Assembly: GCA_964534555.1 (NCBI GenBank) | Contig: CAZHRK010000001.1 | Coordinates: 434,001 to 498,000 of the forward strand | DNA length: 64,000 nucleotides | From: CAZHRK01 sp964534555 | GTDB lineage: Bacteria; Babelota; Babeliae; Babelales; RVW-14 | Direction: 5' to 3' | Translations under genes and position numbers: made by a program | Notes under the pieces: model-generated | The model's database searches: none | What the model was told of the DNA's origin: nothing | What the model saw: the letters and a program-made list of their open reading frames with translations, nothing else | Part shown: piece after piece, positions 33,133 to 40,968 of the stretch | How the letters are laid out: each line of letters opens with the position of its first letter | How positions within the stretch are numbered: position 1 is the first letter of the stretch

Positions 33133-33224
33133 TGGCGGAGAGGGTGGGATTCGAACCCACGATTCCAGTCTCCCGGAATAGCCGCTTTCGAGACGGCCGC
33201 TTTCAACCGCTCAGCCACCTCTCC
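33133..33224 (-). tRNA. tRNA-Ser (CGA)
   Basis: Minus strand: acceptor GGAGAGG/CCTCTCC, D arm, anticodon loop TCTCGAA with anticodon CGA, a long variable arm typical of tRNA-Ser (from CTATTCCGGGAGACTGGAAT), T arm GTGGG-TTCGAAT-CCCAC, discriminator G and encoded CCA (33133-33135). Confidence 0.96.
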
Positions 33225-33334
33225 ATTGATCTCAAGAGTTAAGAGTGTGAAAATAGTGCAAGTATCAAGGTTTATGCAAAACTTTTTACTGTCTATCAAT
33301 CTCTGATATTTTATGCTAAAAACTCTCATAGTTG

Positions 33335-33369
33335 AAGTAAAAGTTGCGGAAGGATTCTGCCCTTTACTT
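33335..33369. other. Stem-loop in the leader of glmU
   Basis: AAGTAAA (33335-33341) pairs with TTTACTT (33363-33369). Inside, GCGGAA pairs with TTCTGC around GGA, with one G-T pair. It lies 45 bases before the glmU start in the 190-base gap between tRNA-Ser and glmU. It may be a leader structure of glmU or a transcript feature of the divergent tRNA; no T-run follows. Confidence 0.35.
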
Positions 33370-33413
33370 TTAGAACAGAACTTTTTTAAAAAGTGCTCGA
33401 CGTAAGGAGTCTC

Positions 33414-34913
33414 ATGGTTGGTTTTAATACTCGTGCAGTCGTTTTGGCTGCAGGTCGCTCTACTCGTTTTAAAACAAAAAAGAGCAAACTTCTTTCAAAT
33501 ATTTGTGGCCAATCAATCATTCTTTACCCGTTGAGAGTGCTTGAGTCCCTTCAGATTCCAATAACACTTGTTCTTGGCTATCAGGCAGAGGCTGTACTTG
33601 ATGAGGTCGCTACAGCTCAAGTTCGTGATGTCTCTCATGTCATCCAGGAAGAGCAAAAGGGTACCGGCCATGCTGTGCTCTGCTCAGAGTCTTACTGGGA
33701 CAAAGACCATATTTTGATTATGAATGGCGATATGCCCCTTATCTCAAAAGAAGTTATTTCTCAGCTTTTAAATGAGCATATTTCTCGAAATGCTTCAGTT
33801 TCATTCCTCACGGCTTATGTCATAGACCCATCTGGTTATGGCCGTATTATTGAGCGTGACGGTAAATTTGAGAACGTTGAAGAGAAAGATGCATCTGAAG
33901 AACAACGCGCAATAAATAGAATTAATGCTGGTGTCTATGTCATGCGTAGAGATTTCTTGCAAGCTAATATTGGTAAGCTAGGTAAGAGCTCTATTACAGG
34001 CGAGATGTACCTCCCAGACCTTATTAAGATGGCGAGCGATCAAAATATGATTGTTCACGCGTTGTCAATTCCATATGATTTTGTACGAGGGGTTAATACC
34101 CTACAAGAGCTTTGGGGTGTTGAGCAGATTAAACGCTCTGAGTTTATTAAGTTCTGGATGTCACGAGGTGTTCGCTTTGAGCTAGCACAGAGCATTCATA
34201 TTGATATGAATGTTGAAATTGGTGCTGGGTCGTTCATTGGAACAGGTGTGCACCTTCTTGGGAATACCAAGATCGGTGAGGAATGTTTTGTTGGTGCATT
34301 TACCATCATAGAAGACTCTGTCATTGGAGACGGATCAAATATTCACTCTCATTCTGTCTTACAACAGACAACTGTTGGGCAGAATGTCCACGTTGGCCCA
34401 TTTGCTCGCCTAAGACAAAATGTTACCCTTGGGAACGATGTTCAGGTTGGTAACTTTGTTGAAATCAAGAGCTCATCATTTGGTGATGGATCTAAAGCGA
34501 AGCACCATAGCTATATTGGCGATGCAGACCTTGGAGCAAATGTTAATATTGGTGCTGGTACAATTACCTGCAATTTTGACGGTGCAAATAAAAATACTAC
34601 AAAAATAGACGACAATGTTTTTGTGGGTAGCAATAACACAATTGTTGCACCAGTAAAAATTGGTGAAGGTGCGTACACTGCCGCTGGTTCAACTATTACA
34701 CAAGACGTTCCTGCTGATGCACTTGCTATTGGCCGTATCAGACAAATAAATAAAAATGGCTACGCGCACAAACTCCGCGATGAAATTGCCCGTCAGTCAG
34801 ATAATCGATCAAACCCAGAAAAAATGACAGATCTAGTCGGTGCAGAAGACGCACAAGACGAGAAAATACAGTTTATGGGCGCGGTAAAGACAGAAGCGGA
34901 TCATAGGTTGTAA
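33414..34913 (+). CDS. glmU: Bifunctional GlmU: glucosamine-1-P acetyltransferase / GlcNAc-1-P uridylyltransferase
   Basis: 499 residues from ATG 33414 (TAAGGAG 5 bases upstream). It makes UDP-GlcNAc for peptidoglycan and lipid A. The N-terminal nucleotidyltransferase (1-235) has VLAAGRSTRFKTKKSKLL (consensus LAAGxGTRMxSxxPKxL with Ser for Gly), QKGTGHAV and MNGDMPLI. The left-handed beta-helix (about 255-450) has RLRQNVTLGNDVQVGNFVEI, HHSYIGDADLG, NIGAGTITCNFDG and GEGAYTAAGSTI. Both active sites look complete. A ~35-residue charged tail follows (about 457-499). It overlaps sbcD by one base (TAATG). Confidence 0.96.
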   Translation: MVGFNTRAVVLAAGRSTRFKTKKSKLLSNICGQSIILYPLRVLESLQIPITLVLGYQAEAVLDEVATAQVRDVSHVIQEEQKGTGHAVLCSESYWDKDHILIMNGDMPLISKEVISQLLNEHISRNASVSFLTAYVIDPSGYGRIIERDGKFENVEEKDASEEQRAINRINAGVYVMRRDFLQANIGKLGKSSITGEMYLPDLIKMASDQNMIVHALSIPYDFVRGVNTLQELWGVEQIKRSEFIKFWMSRGVRFELAQSIHIDMNVEIGAGSFIGTGVHLLGNTKIGEECFVGAFTIIEDSVIGDGSNIHSHSVLQQTTVGQNVHVGPFARLRQNVTLGNDVQVGNFVEIKSSSFGDGSKAKHHSYIGDADLGANVNIGAGTITCNFDGANKNTTKIDDNVFVGSNNTIVAPVKIGEGAYTAAGSTITQDVPADALAIGRIRQINKNGYAHKLRDEIARQSDNRSNPEKMTDLVGAEDAQDEKIQFMGAVKTEADHRL

Positions 34914-36157
34914 TGAAATTTTTTCACTCAGCAGATATTCATTTTGGTGTTGAAAATTACGGAAGAATCGACGCTGCAACAGGGATTCACACACGGCTTT
35001 TAGATTTTGCAAAAAATCTTGGGCTTTTGGTTGATGCAGCTATTGAGCAGGGCGTCGATTTCTTCTTGTTTTCTGGAGATGCTTACAAGACTGCAAATCC
35101 TAGCCCAACCCAGCAAAAGCTTTTTGCGCAATTAATGCTTAGGCTTCAGCAGGCTGGGATTCCCGTTGTGATTGTAGTTGGTAATCATGATCACCCATTA
35201 AGCTTTGGCAAAGCCCATGCGCTTGATGTATTTTCATATTTACCGGTTGATGGATTTCATGTTTTTTCAAAACCTGAGTTGAAAGTAATAAATACAAAAA
35301 GCGGCCCAGTCCAAATTGTTGGAATTCCTTGGCCGACACGAAATCATTTAATTGCTCATGATACTCATCGCCTTAAAACTCATAATGAGATAGCAGCGTA
35401 TATCTCAGAAAAGGTAGGCGGTCTGATTCAGGCATTTGCCCAAGAGCTTGATCCATCTATTCCGGCTGTTCTTGCGGGACATCTTACCGTAAGTAATGGA
35501 ATCTTTTCTGGATCTGAAAAGTGTGCTGTTTTTGGTACAGATCCTCTTTTCTTGCCTTCACAACTTGCGATACAACCATTTGATTATGTTGCGCTTGGTC
35601 ATCTCCACCGACATCAAAACTTAAATGAGGGTGGGATTCCGGTTGTTTATGCTGGTTCAATCGAGCGTGTTGACTTTGGTGAGCGTAAAGAAGAAAAAGG
35701 GTACTGTTCTGTCAGCATTAATTCTGTTGATGGGAAAAAACAGTGTTCTTACGAGTTTGTACAGCTTCCATCTCGTCCAATGATTCAAATAGAAATATCT
35801 CTTAAGCCTGATCAAAACCAGACAGAAGCGGTGCTTAATGAGATTGCAAAATATGATATTAACGATGCGATTGTAAAAATTGTCTACTACCTTCCAGAGG
35901 GCGCGCAAGATAGAGTTGATGTTATTGCTGTTCAGCGAGTTTGTGCTCAGGCAATGTATCTTGTGGGAATATTTCCTCAGCATAAGGTTGTTACGCGGGA
36001 GCGTCGAGCTGCACTAAAAGTTGATATGGATATGACTACGCTTCTTAGTCGCTACTTTGAAACAAAGCCGCAACTGCCAGCATCAAAAGATCTTCTTATT
36101 CAGAAAGCGTTTGAGCTTTCACATGAACTTGATGTGAAAGTTGAGTCATCAGACTGA
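34913..36157 (+). CDS. sbcD: SbcD/Mre11-type DNA exonuclease subunit
   Basis: 414 residues. SbcD is the metallophosphoesterase nuclease that works with the SbcC ATPase on DNA hairpins and blocked ends. Metal motifs in order: FFHSADIHFG, FSGDAYKT, VVGNHDHP, LAGHLTVS and LGHLHRHQN. The C-terminal capping region (about 275-414) is less conserved. No sbcC is seen in the window. Its start codon overlaps the glmU stop (TAATG), so translation is coupled. The 3' end overlaps a convergent minus-strand gene by 58 bases. Confidence 0.93.
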   Translation: MKFFHSADIHFGVENYGRIDAATGIHTRLLDFAKNLGLLVDAAIEQGVDFFLFSGDAYKTANPSPTQQKLFAQLMLRLQQAGIPVVIVVGNHDHPLSFGKAHALDVFSYLPVDGFHVFSKPELKVINTKSGPVQIVGIPWPTRNHLIAHDTHRLKTHNEIAAYISEKVGGLIQAFAQELDPSIPAVLAGHLTVSNGIFSGSEKCAVFGTDPLFLPSQLAIQPFDYVALGHLHRHQNLNEGGIPVVYAGSIERVDFGERKEEKGYCSVSINSVDGKKQCSYEFVQLPSRPMIQIEISLKPDQNQTEAVLNEIAKYDINDAIVKIVYYLPEGAQDRVDVIAVQRVCAQAMYLVGIFPQHKVVTRERRAALKVDMDMTTLLSRYFETKPQLPASKDLLIQKAFELSHELDVKVESSD

Positions 36158-37077
36158 ACATAGTTATCGATAAATTTTTCCACACATCTCTTGTACTGCC
36201 ATGGCACTGAGGTATGAATGCTTACGTGATTTCCTAGTGCGCTAATCATAAGATGTTTTTGTCTGCTTGAGACTTCATTATAAAGTTTAAGCATATCACT
36301 AAGGGGGACAAGGTAATCTTCTTCTGCATGAATAAAAAGGCACGGGAGCGTAAACTCTTTAGCCAGTGATAGAGGATTAATGCGCATGCTTTTTTTATCA
36401 TAAAATGAACATAAAAGATCCCACCCCCAGCCAGATGATATTAATACAGATAAGATAAAAGGCATTTGGGTTTTATGCGCGTTTCTTTTTACAGTATTAA
36501 TAGAATCTAATGCGCTGTCGAAAATAACGCATGGCGGAAGCTTGCAAAGCTTTTTATTGGTTATAGAAAATGTTTGTAGAGCGATAACACTTGAGAAGCA
36601 GCATGCAAGAGGAATCACCGTGTACCCTTGGCTAACTAAATAGTTATAGAATTGGGTGATATCATCGTGCGCTGCATTAAGTGAATAAGGCATAAATCGT
36701 TTTTCTATAAGCTCAAGGGTACAAACTGAATAATCAGGAAACAGAGAGAGAAACGATAATCCCCATGATGATGTTGGGGTTAATGAAAAAAAGAATCCCT
36801 GGAGAATTAAAATACAAATTTTGCTTTTATTATTTGTGTGTAATTTAAACTTTATATTTCTGTGGGGTGCTTTGTAAAAAGATGAGGCTAAAGATTTTTT
36901 TTCTTTTTGTTGTATACGTAACAATTTGTCATCATCATATTCTTCTACGGCAAAAGTTGTGTTTTTATTATTGTAGAGATTAATATTTGTAAAAGCATGT
37001 AAGTTAAAACAAATGAGTGTTGTGAATAATGTTGATTTAATCAATGTTTTCACGTTTTGTTGTGGCGTCTTTAGCAA
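36100..37077 (-). CDS. Exported alpha/beta hydrolase-like protein with altered nucleophile elbow
   Basis: 325 residues with a weak signal peptide (LIKSTLFTTLICFNLHAFTN). The fold is recognised from KICILILQGFFFS, ALDSINTVKRNA, LPCLFIHAEEDYLVPLSDM (acid residue) and ISALGNHVSIHTSV (His). Where GxSxG should be, it has ACCFSSV (Ser162 with Cys-Phe before and Ser after). Serine, acid and His are in the right order, so activity is possible, but the Gly residues of the elbow are gone. The C-terminal 19 codons overlap sbcD convergently by 58 bases and end in Ser-rich residues. Substrate unknown. Confidence 0.7.
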   Translation of the reverse strand: MLKTPQQNVKTLIKSTLFTTLICFNLHAFTNINLYNNKNTTFAVEEYDDDKLLRIQQKEKKSLASSFYKAPHRNIKFKLHTNNKSKICILILQGFFFSLTPTSSWGLSFLSLFPDYSVCTLELIEKRFMPYSLNAAHDDITQFYNYLVSQGYTVIPLACCFSSVIALQTFSITNKKLCKLPPCVIFDSALDSINTVKRNAHKTQMPFILSVLISSGWGWDLLCSFYDKKSMRINPLSLAKEFTLPCLFIHAEEDYLVPLSDMLKLYNEVSSRQKHLMISALGNHVSIHTSVPWQYKRCVEKFIDNYVQSDDSTFTSSSCESSNAF

Positions 37078-37162
37078 GATATTAAGCTTGACATCTAATT
37101 ACCAGCTTGCTACGATTTGGCATGAAAATTAAGCAAATAAATTTAATTTTCTTTTACCTAAG

Positions 37163-37252
37163 AAATAAAGTCCCTAAAAGAACAATACGATAAGTATTGT
37201 TCGCCCCCCCAACCCTCCAGCTTGTCCTAAGTTGGAGGGACTTTTATTTTGT
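37163..37252. other. Structured intergenic segment after the ATP synthase operon
   Basis: AAATAAAGTCCCT (37163-37175) can pair with AGGGACTTTTATTT (37237-37250) as an outer stem with one bulge. Between them are a 9-bp hairpin GAACAATAC/GTATTGTTC (37180-37202), a C7 run (37204-37210) and CCCTCCA/TGGAGGG (37213-37239). The last stem shares bases with the outer stem, so they exclude each other. It overlaps the last codons of the lipoprotein gene at 37244. It may be the operon's terminator; no longer T-run is present on the minus strand. Confidence 0.5.
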
Positions 37253-37690
37253 AAGAACAATTATTTTTGAGTACGGACCAAAATACATTTTTTGTTTATC
37301 GTGAAAAACTGTTCTTATACAAACTTTTTTGAATAGAAGACTATCCTTTTCCGGAATTACAAAGCTTGTATCAGTATAAGGGTTGCTGTTGTAAGGTTTT
37401 TTCGCGATAAAATCAAATGATGTAACTGGATAGATAAAGTATCCAAGGAAGTCGATTTTTTTATACGCTGGGTGAGTCTCAAATTCTTTTTTGCAATCGT
37501 CCCAACTTATTACCCAGTTGTTGTTACTTTTTGTTGCCGATAGAGTGTAAGGGCATGGAAGTGTTAGGCATGCGATTTTTTCTTTTGGCTCTTGTTGGTC
37601 AAATAAAAAGATGTTTTTTTGTTTTCTACCGCAGCTACCTTGGATCATGATAAGTACTATGATCCAAGGTAGGCGAAAAATGCGTATCAT
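37244..37690 (-). CDS. Putative lipoprotein, co-translated with atpA
   Basis: 148 residues. MIRIFRLPWIIVLIMIQGSC is a lipoprotein signal (lipobox near QGSC, Cys20). The mature part is beta-rich (YTLSATKSNNNWVISWDDCK, FLGYFIYPVTSFDFIAKKPY, KKVCIRTVFHDKQKMYFGPY), with the rhythm of a fibronectin-III-like domain, though I do not claim the family. It overlaps the atpA stop by 4 bases (ATGA), so it is translated with the ATP synthase genes, an unusual partner. Function unknown. Confidence 0.7.
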   Translation of the reverse strand: MIRIFRLPWIIVLIMIQGSCGRKQKNIFLFDQQEPKEKIACLTLPCPYTLSATKSNNNWVISWDDCKKEFETHPAYKKIDFLGYFIYPVTSFDFIAKKPYNSNPYTDTSFVIPEKDSLLFKKVCIRTVFHDKQKMYFGPYSKIIVLTK

Positions 37691-39195
37691 GAAGGTAAGA
37701 AGATAAGGGAGAACTCATCGATGGCCTTTTTAAGGCTATCAGCACTTTCGTCGCTTAACACTGCATCTGTTTTGATTGTATTATAAACTTGGCTGTATAC
37801 GTTTTTGACGTATGATGCACAACCCACAACATATTTTTTAACGTCGTTAATTTTGAGTTTATCTAGATAGTTTTCTTTTAAGAGAAATAAAAAGATAGTT
37901 TGATCAACGAAGCTGTATGTTTCGTGCTCTGGTTGTTTTAGTATCTCGACAGCGCGTTTGCCACGCTCAAGGGCTTTTTGGCTAGCCTTATCAAGTTCAG
38001 ATCCAAATTGTTCAAATGCAAGAAGCTCTTGATACTGAGCAAGTTCAAGCTTAAGGCTTCCGCAGACCTTTTTTATTGCTTTAGTTTGTGCTGCGCCGCC
38101 AACACGTGAGACTGAGAGTCCGATGTTAATAGCAGGGCGGACGCCACTGTTAAAAAGCTGTGTATCTAAAAATATCTGCCCATCAGTAATAGAGATAAGG
38201 TTGGTTGGGATATAAGCAGAAATATCATCGCCCAGCGTTTGTATAATTGGAATAGCAGTAAGTGAGCCGCCACCAAAACGCTCATGCATTTTACCTGCAC
38301 GCTCAAGAAGGCGTGAATGAATATAGAAAATATCTCCTGGATACGCTTCACGTCCTGGTGGTCGACGAAGCAAGAGCGATAATTCTCTATATGCAATCGC
38401 ATGATTACTTAAATCATCGTAAATAACTAGTGCATCTTGTCCATTAAGCATAAAGTATTCACCGATTGTACAGCCTGTATAAGGCGCAAGGTATTGTTCA
38501 ATTGCTGGTGATTGCGCATCAGCATCAACAATAATTGTATAATCAAGTGCTCCAGCAGCGCCAAGCTCATGTATAATACGAGCTGTGTGCGCCTGTTTAT
38601 GTCCGATTGAGACATAAATACAAATGACGTTTTTACCTTTTTGATGAATAATTGTATCAAGCACAATAGTGGTTTTACCGGTGCTTCTGTTTCCGATAAG
38701 CAGTTCGCGTTGGCCACGGCCTATTGGAATAATACTATCAACTGTTGTGATTCCGGTTTCTAAGGATTGATTGATCGGAGATCTGTCAATAATCCCGGGA
38801 CATGGGCGCTCGATCGGCCACATGTTTGTTCTATCTATTGGGCCAAGATCATCAAGTGGTGATCCTGTTGCATTTACAACTCTGCCAATCAGGTTTTGTC
38901 CAACTGGAATTTTCAGTACAGAGCCGGTTCTGCGTGCTTTGTTTCCCTCAACGACTGGTAGGTGGGTATGGATCATGACCGCAGAAACAAAATCTTCATC
39001 AAGATCTAAAACTATGCCTTGTGCGCCACTATCAAAAGTAATAAGTTCACCAAACACAACGTTTGATAGGCCATGAATAATACTAATCCCATCGCCAACT
39101 TTTACTACGACGCCTACCTCTTCAAACGCAGGTCCGTTTGTCCCACCGAGCGCTTCTTCAAACAACGAAATAATGTCTGTTTCTCTGTTGATCAT
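37687..39195 (-). CDS. atpA: F-type ATP synthase subunit alpha
   Basis: 502 residues, standard length. Non-catalytic nucleotide-binding subunit of F1. Seen: VGDGISIIHGLSNVVFGELI, RVVNATGSPLDDLGPI, Walker A GNRSTGKTTIVLD (the family has GDRQTGKT; here Asn and Ser), ALVIYDDLSNHAIAYRELSL, RRPPGREAYPGDIFYIHSRL, and the Arg finger region NSGVRPAINIGLSVSRVGGAA. The gene follows atpH by 7 bases. Beta, gamma and epsilon, which normally follow or flank alpha, are absent; a lipoprotein gene comes next. Confidence 0.96.
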   Translation of the reverse strand: MINRETDIISLFEEALGGTNGPAFEEVGVVVKVGDGISIIHGLSNVVFGELITFDSGAQGIVLDLDEDFVSAVMIHTHLPVVEGNKARRTGSVLKIPVGQNLIGRVVNATGSPLDDLGPIDRTNMWPIERPCPGIIDRSPINQSLETGITTVDSIIPIGRGQRELLIGNRSTGKTTIVLDTIIHQKGKNVICIYVSIGHKQAHTARIIHELGAAGALDYTIIVDADAQSPAIEQYLAPYTGCTIGEYFMLNGQDALVIYDDLSNHAIAYRELSLLLRRPPGREAYPGDIFYIHSRLLERAGKMHERFGGGSLTAIPIIQTLGDDISAYIPTNLISITDGQIFLDTQLFNSGVRPAINIGLSVSRVGGAAQTKAIKKVCGSLKLELAQYQELLAFEQFGSELDKASQKALERGKRAVEILKQPEHETYSFVDQTIFLFLLKENYLDKLKINDVKKYVVGCASYVKNVYSQVYNTIKTDAVLSDESADSLKKAIDEFSLIFLPS

Positions 39196-39202
39196 TATAT
39201 GC

Positions 39203-39748
39203 TCACAATCGTAAGGTTGTTTCTATGTCACGCAGCTGTTTTGCTATTGATTGCTCAAATACAACCTCCTCATTTGTGATTTTAATACCACAGATGAGTG
39301 AATCATCTAGCATGAATGCCGCGCTGATAGTCTTGAGATTTAGGCTTTTTTTTATGAACTCGATAATATGCTCTTGATCACTCTTTTGTAAAGGGTGAGA
39401 TGTTGAAACCTCAAAAGAAGCGATCTTAGTTTGATGTGTAAGAATCTTTTTTATTTGTAAGAAGACGCGTGCAATAAGCTGAGCTTTTCTGTGGCAAACG
39501 AGGAGCCTGACAAGTCCATGAAGAATGTCTGGCAGTGAAAAATGTTTCATAATTATTTCAGATGCTCGCAGCTGCTCATCTTTTGCTAATGGATGTAGGT
39601 CAAGAACTGCTAACTTTTTTGATGCTGTTTTGAGTAAATCTATAGTGTGACCAAATTGATCTATATCAATTTTACTCAGCTCTTGTGAGTGTGCGTTAAT
39701 CCATGCCTTTGCGTATCTATGAGCACATTTATGAAGCTTTACATTCAT
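39203..39748 (-). CDS. atpH: F-type ATP synthase subunit delta
   Basis: 181 residues. Delta joins the b stalk to the top of alpha3beta3. The family pattern is seen in AHRYAKAWINAHSQELSKID, FGHTIDLLKTASKKLAVLDL, LPDILHGLVRLLVCHRKAQL and the C-terminal ICGIKITNEEVVFEQSIAKQ LRDIETTL, which corresponds to the common GG..i..gd..iD.Si...L..L motif. It overlaps the b-type subunit upstream by 4 bases. Confidence 0.9.
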   Translation of the reverse strand: MNVKLHKCAHRYAKAWINAHSQELSKIDIDQFGHTIDLLKTASKKLAVLDLHPLAKDEQLRASEIIMKHFSLPDILHGLVRLLVCHRKAQLIARVFLQIKKILTHQTKIASFEVSTSHPLQKSDQEHIIEFIKKSLNLKTISAAFMLDDSLICGIKITNEEVVFEQSIAKQLRDIETTLRL

Positions 39749-40242
39749 GATTTAATCTCTTGGCAAATATCAGCAGTTATCCTGTGAAGAGCATCTTCGC
39801 CTGACTTGCCTTTGTATGCCTTTATAAGCTCTTCTCGTGCTTGCTCAATTAAGGCAATCTTGTTTTTTTGTAAATACGCTTTTGTTTGCCGTGTATTAAG
39901 TGCATTTTCAAGTCGTTTTGATAGAGCCTGATTATTGCGCACGCGCTCGCTAATAGCAGAGAGTTCGCTATTTTGATTTTTTTGATGCCACACCTGAATA
40001 TTTTTTTCAAGAAGCATAAACATTTGTTTTTGGCTGAAAAGTTGCGTCTCATATTTATTTTTCGTTGAAGCTAGCAACTTTTCTTTTTCCAAAAGTTCTG
40101 AAATTTTGTTTCGCTCAAGTTGGCGTTCTTGAATAAGATAAGGCTTAAAATATGATTTGAAAAGCTGGGAGGCTTTTAATGCTACCAGCGTAAAAAGGAC
40201 GCATCGAAAAAAAAAATCTGATAAAAGGAAGCTAAAAACCAT
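39745..40242 (-). CDS. atpF: F-type ATP synthase b-type stalk subunit
   Basis: 165 residues from ATG 40242 (AAAAGG 6 bases upstream). The longer frame to 40332 lies within the preceding gene. An N-terminal membrane helix (about 6-25, FFFRCVLFTLVALKASQLF) is followed by a long charged coiled coil (35-165, Lys/Glu/Gln-rich), as in b subunits. Sequence similarity is weak, as is common for b; position between the other b-type gene and delta supports the call. It overlaps the upstream b gene by 11 bases. Confidence 0.8.
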   Translation of the reverse strand: MVFSFLLSDFFFRCVLFTLVALKASQLFKSYFKPYLIQERQLERNKISELLEKEKLLASTKNKYETQLFSQKQMFMLLEKNIQVWHQKNQNSELSAISERVRNNQALSKRLENALNTRQTKAYLQKNKIALIEQAREELIKAYKGKSGEDALHRITADICQEIKS

Positions 40243-40585
40243 GGCGTACCTTTTGTATGATGAGGTCTTTAATTTTTTCCTTGTCGACACTCTTTTCTCG
40301 CAGACTTGAGCTTTGCGGAATCGAGCTTCCACCAGGTACGTTTGTAGCGTAGAGTTTATATCGTTTATTTATGTAGTCTTTAAACTCTAGGAGCTGATCT
40401 TTTTTTTCTTGCGCAAGCAAAGCCACTGTTTTTTCTTTTTCGCTAATAAGCGACAAGATATTTGACTGCTTTGCCTTTTTTTTCTCAATAGCTCTAACAA
40501 AAAATTTAAACAGCAATTGATGCAACACAGCGTACGTTATCCAAAAATTAATAATCTGCACAAAAAATGTTGCATTTATATGCAT
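40232..40585 (-). CDS. F-type ATP synthase second b-type subunit (b or b')
   Basis: 117 residues. MHINATFFVQIINFWITYAV is the typical b/b' membrane start, with F and N at the usual places (FFVQIINFWITY). A Lys/Glu-rich coiled coil follows (35-75) and a tail (80-117). It is shorter than normal b (~155-170), so with the next gene it forms a heterodimeric stalk like b/b' of alphaproteobacteria and chloroplasts. Lies 13 bases after the c subunit. Confidence 0.82.
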   Translation of the reverse strand: MHINATFFVQIINFWITYAVLHQLLFKFFVRAIEKKKAKQSNILSLISEKEKTVALLAQEKKDQLLEFKDYINKRYKLYATNVPGGSSIPQSSSLREKSVDKEKIKDLIIQKVRHGF

Positions 40586-40598
40586 AGCGATTCAACCA

Positions 40599-40847
40599 CT
40601 ATTTAGCAAAATAGAACAGTAACACCAGCGATATAAGGAGTGCATACACTGCAGTTGATTCAACGAAGGCAAGCGCAACAATCATTGTACGTTCAATAGC
40701 GCTTGCGCTTTCTGGGCGCTTTCCAAGGCTTTCGCACGCTTTACCGCCAATAAAACCAAGACCAAGTGCAGGGCCTAGAGTTCCGATTCCCATGCACACA
40801 CCCGCAGCGATGTATGCAGCTACTTTTGTCATTTCGATGTCTGCCAT
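40599..40847 (-). CDS. atpE: F-type ATP synthase subunit c
   Basis: 82 residues from ATG 40847 (AAGGA 9 bases upstream; an ATG 9 bases earlier is too close to that site). Two hydrophobic helices with the polar loop GKRPESA. Helix 1 has GTLGPALGLGFIGGKA; helix 2 has the ion-binding carboxylate Glu63 in AFVESTAVYALLIS. EST is shared with sodium-type rings, but the Gln normally at the GPxxGxG position for Na+ binding is Leu30 here, so a proton enzyme is more likely. It is the first atp gene; no atpB (subunit a) precedes it. Confidence 0.95.
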   Translation of the reverse strand: MADIEMTKVAAYIAAGVCMGIGTLGPALGLGFIGGKACESLGKRPESASAIERTMIVALAFVESTAVYALLISLVLLFYFAK

Positions 40848-40968
40848 GATCGACATTCCTTAATTTCTGTAATTTTTAAGGGTCACATTACCATTTAGTA
40901 GTATATGAGAACTAATAAGTAATTGAATACCTTGTAATAAATTTTGCTAGTACATAACAACTTGTCTT

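Noticed and set aside
33349..33360. GGAAGGATTCTG, reminiscent of the SRP RNA GGAAGG loop
   Set aside because: The flanking sequence does not form the SRP RNA domain IV helix or contain the AGCAGC part; it is explained by the hairpin in the glmU leader.
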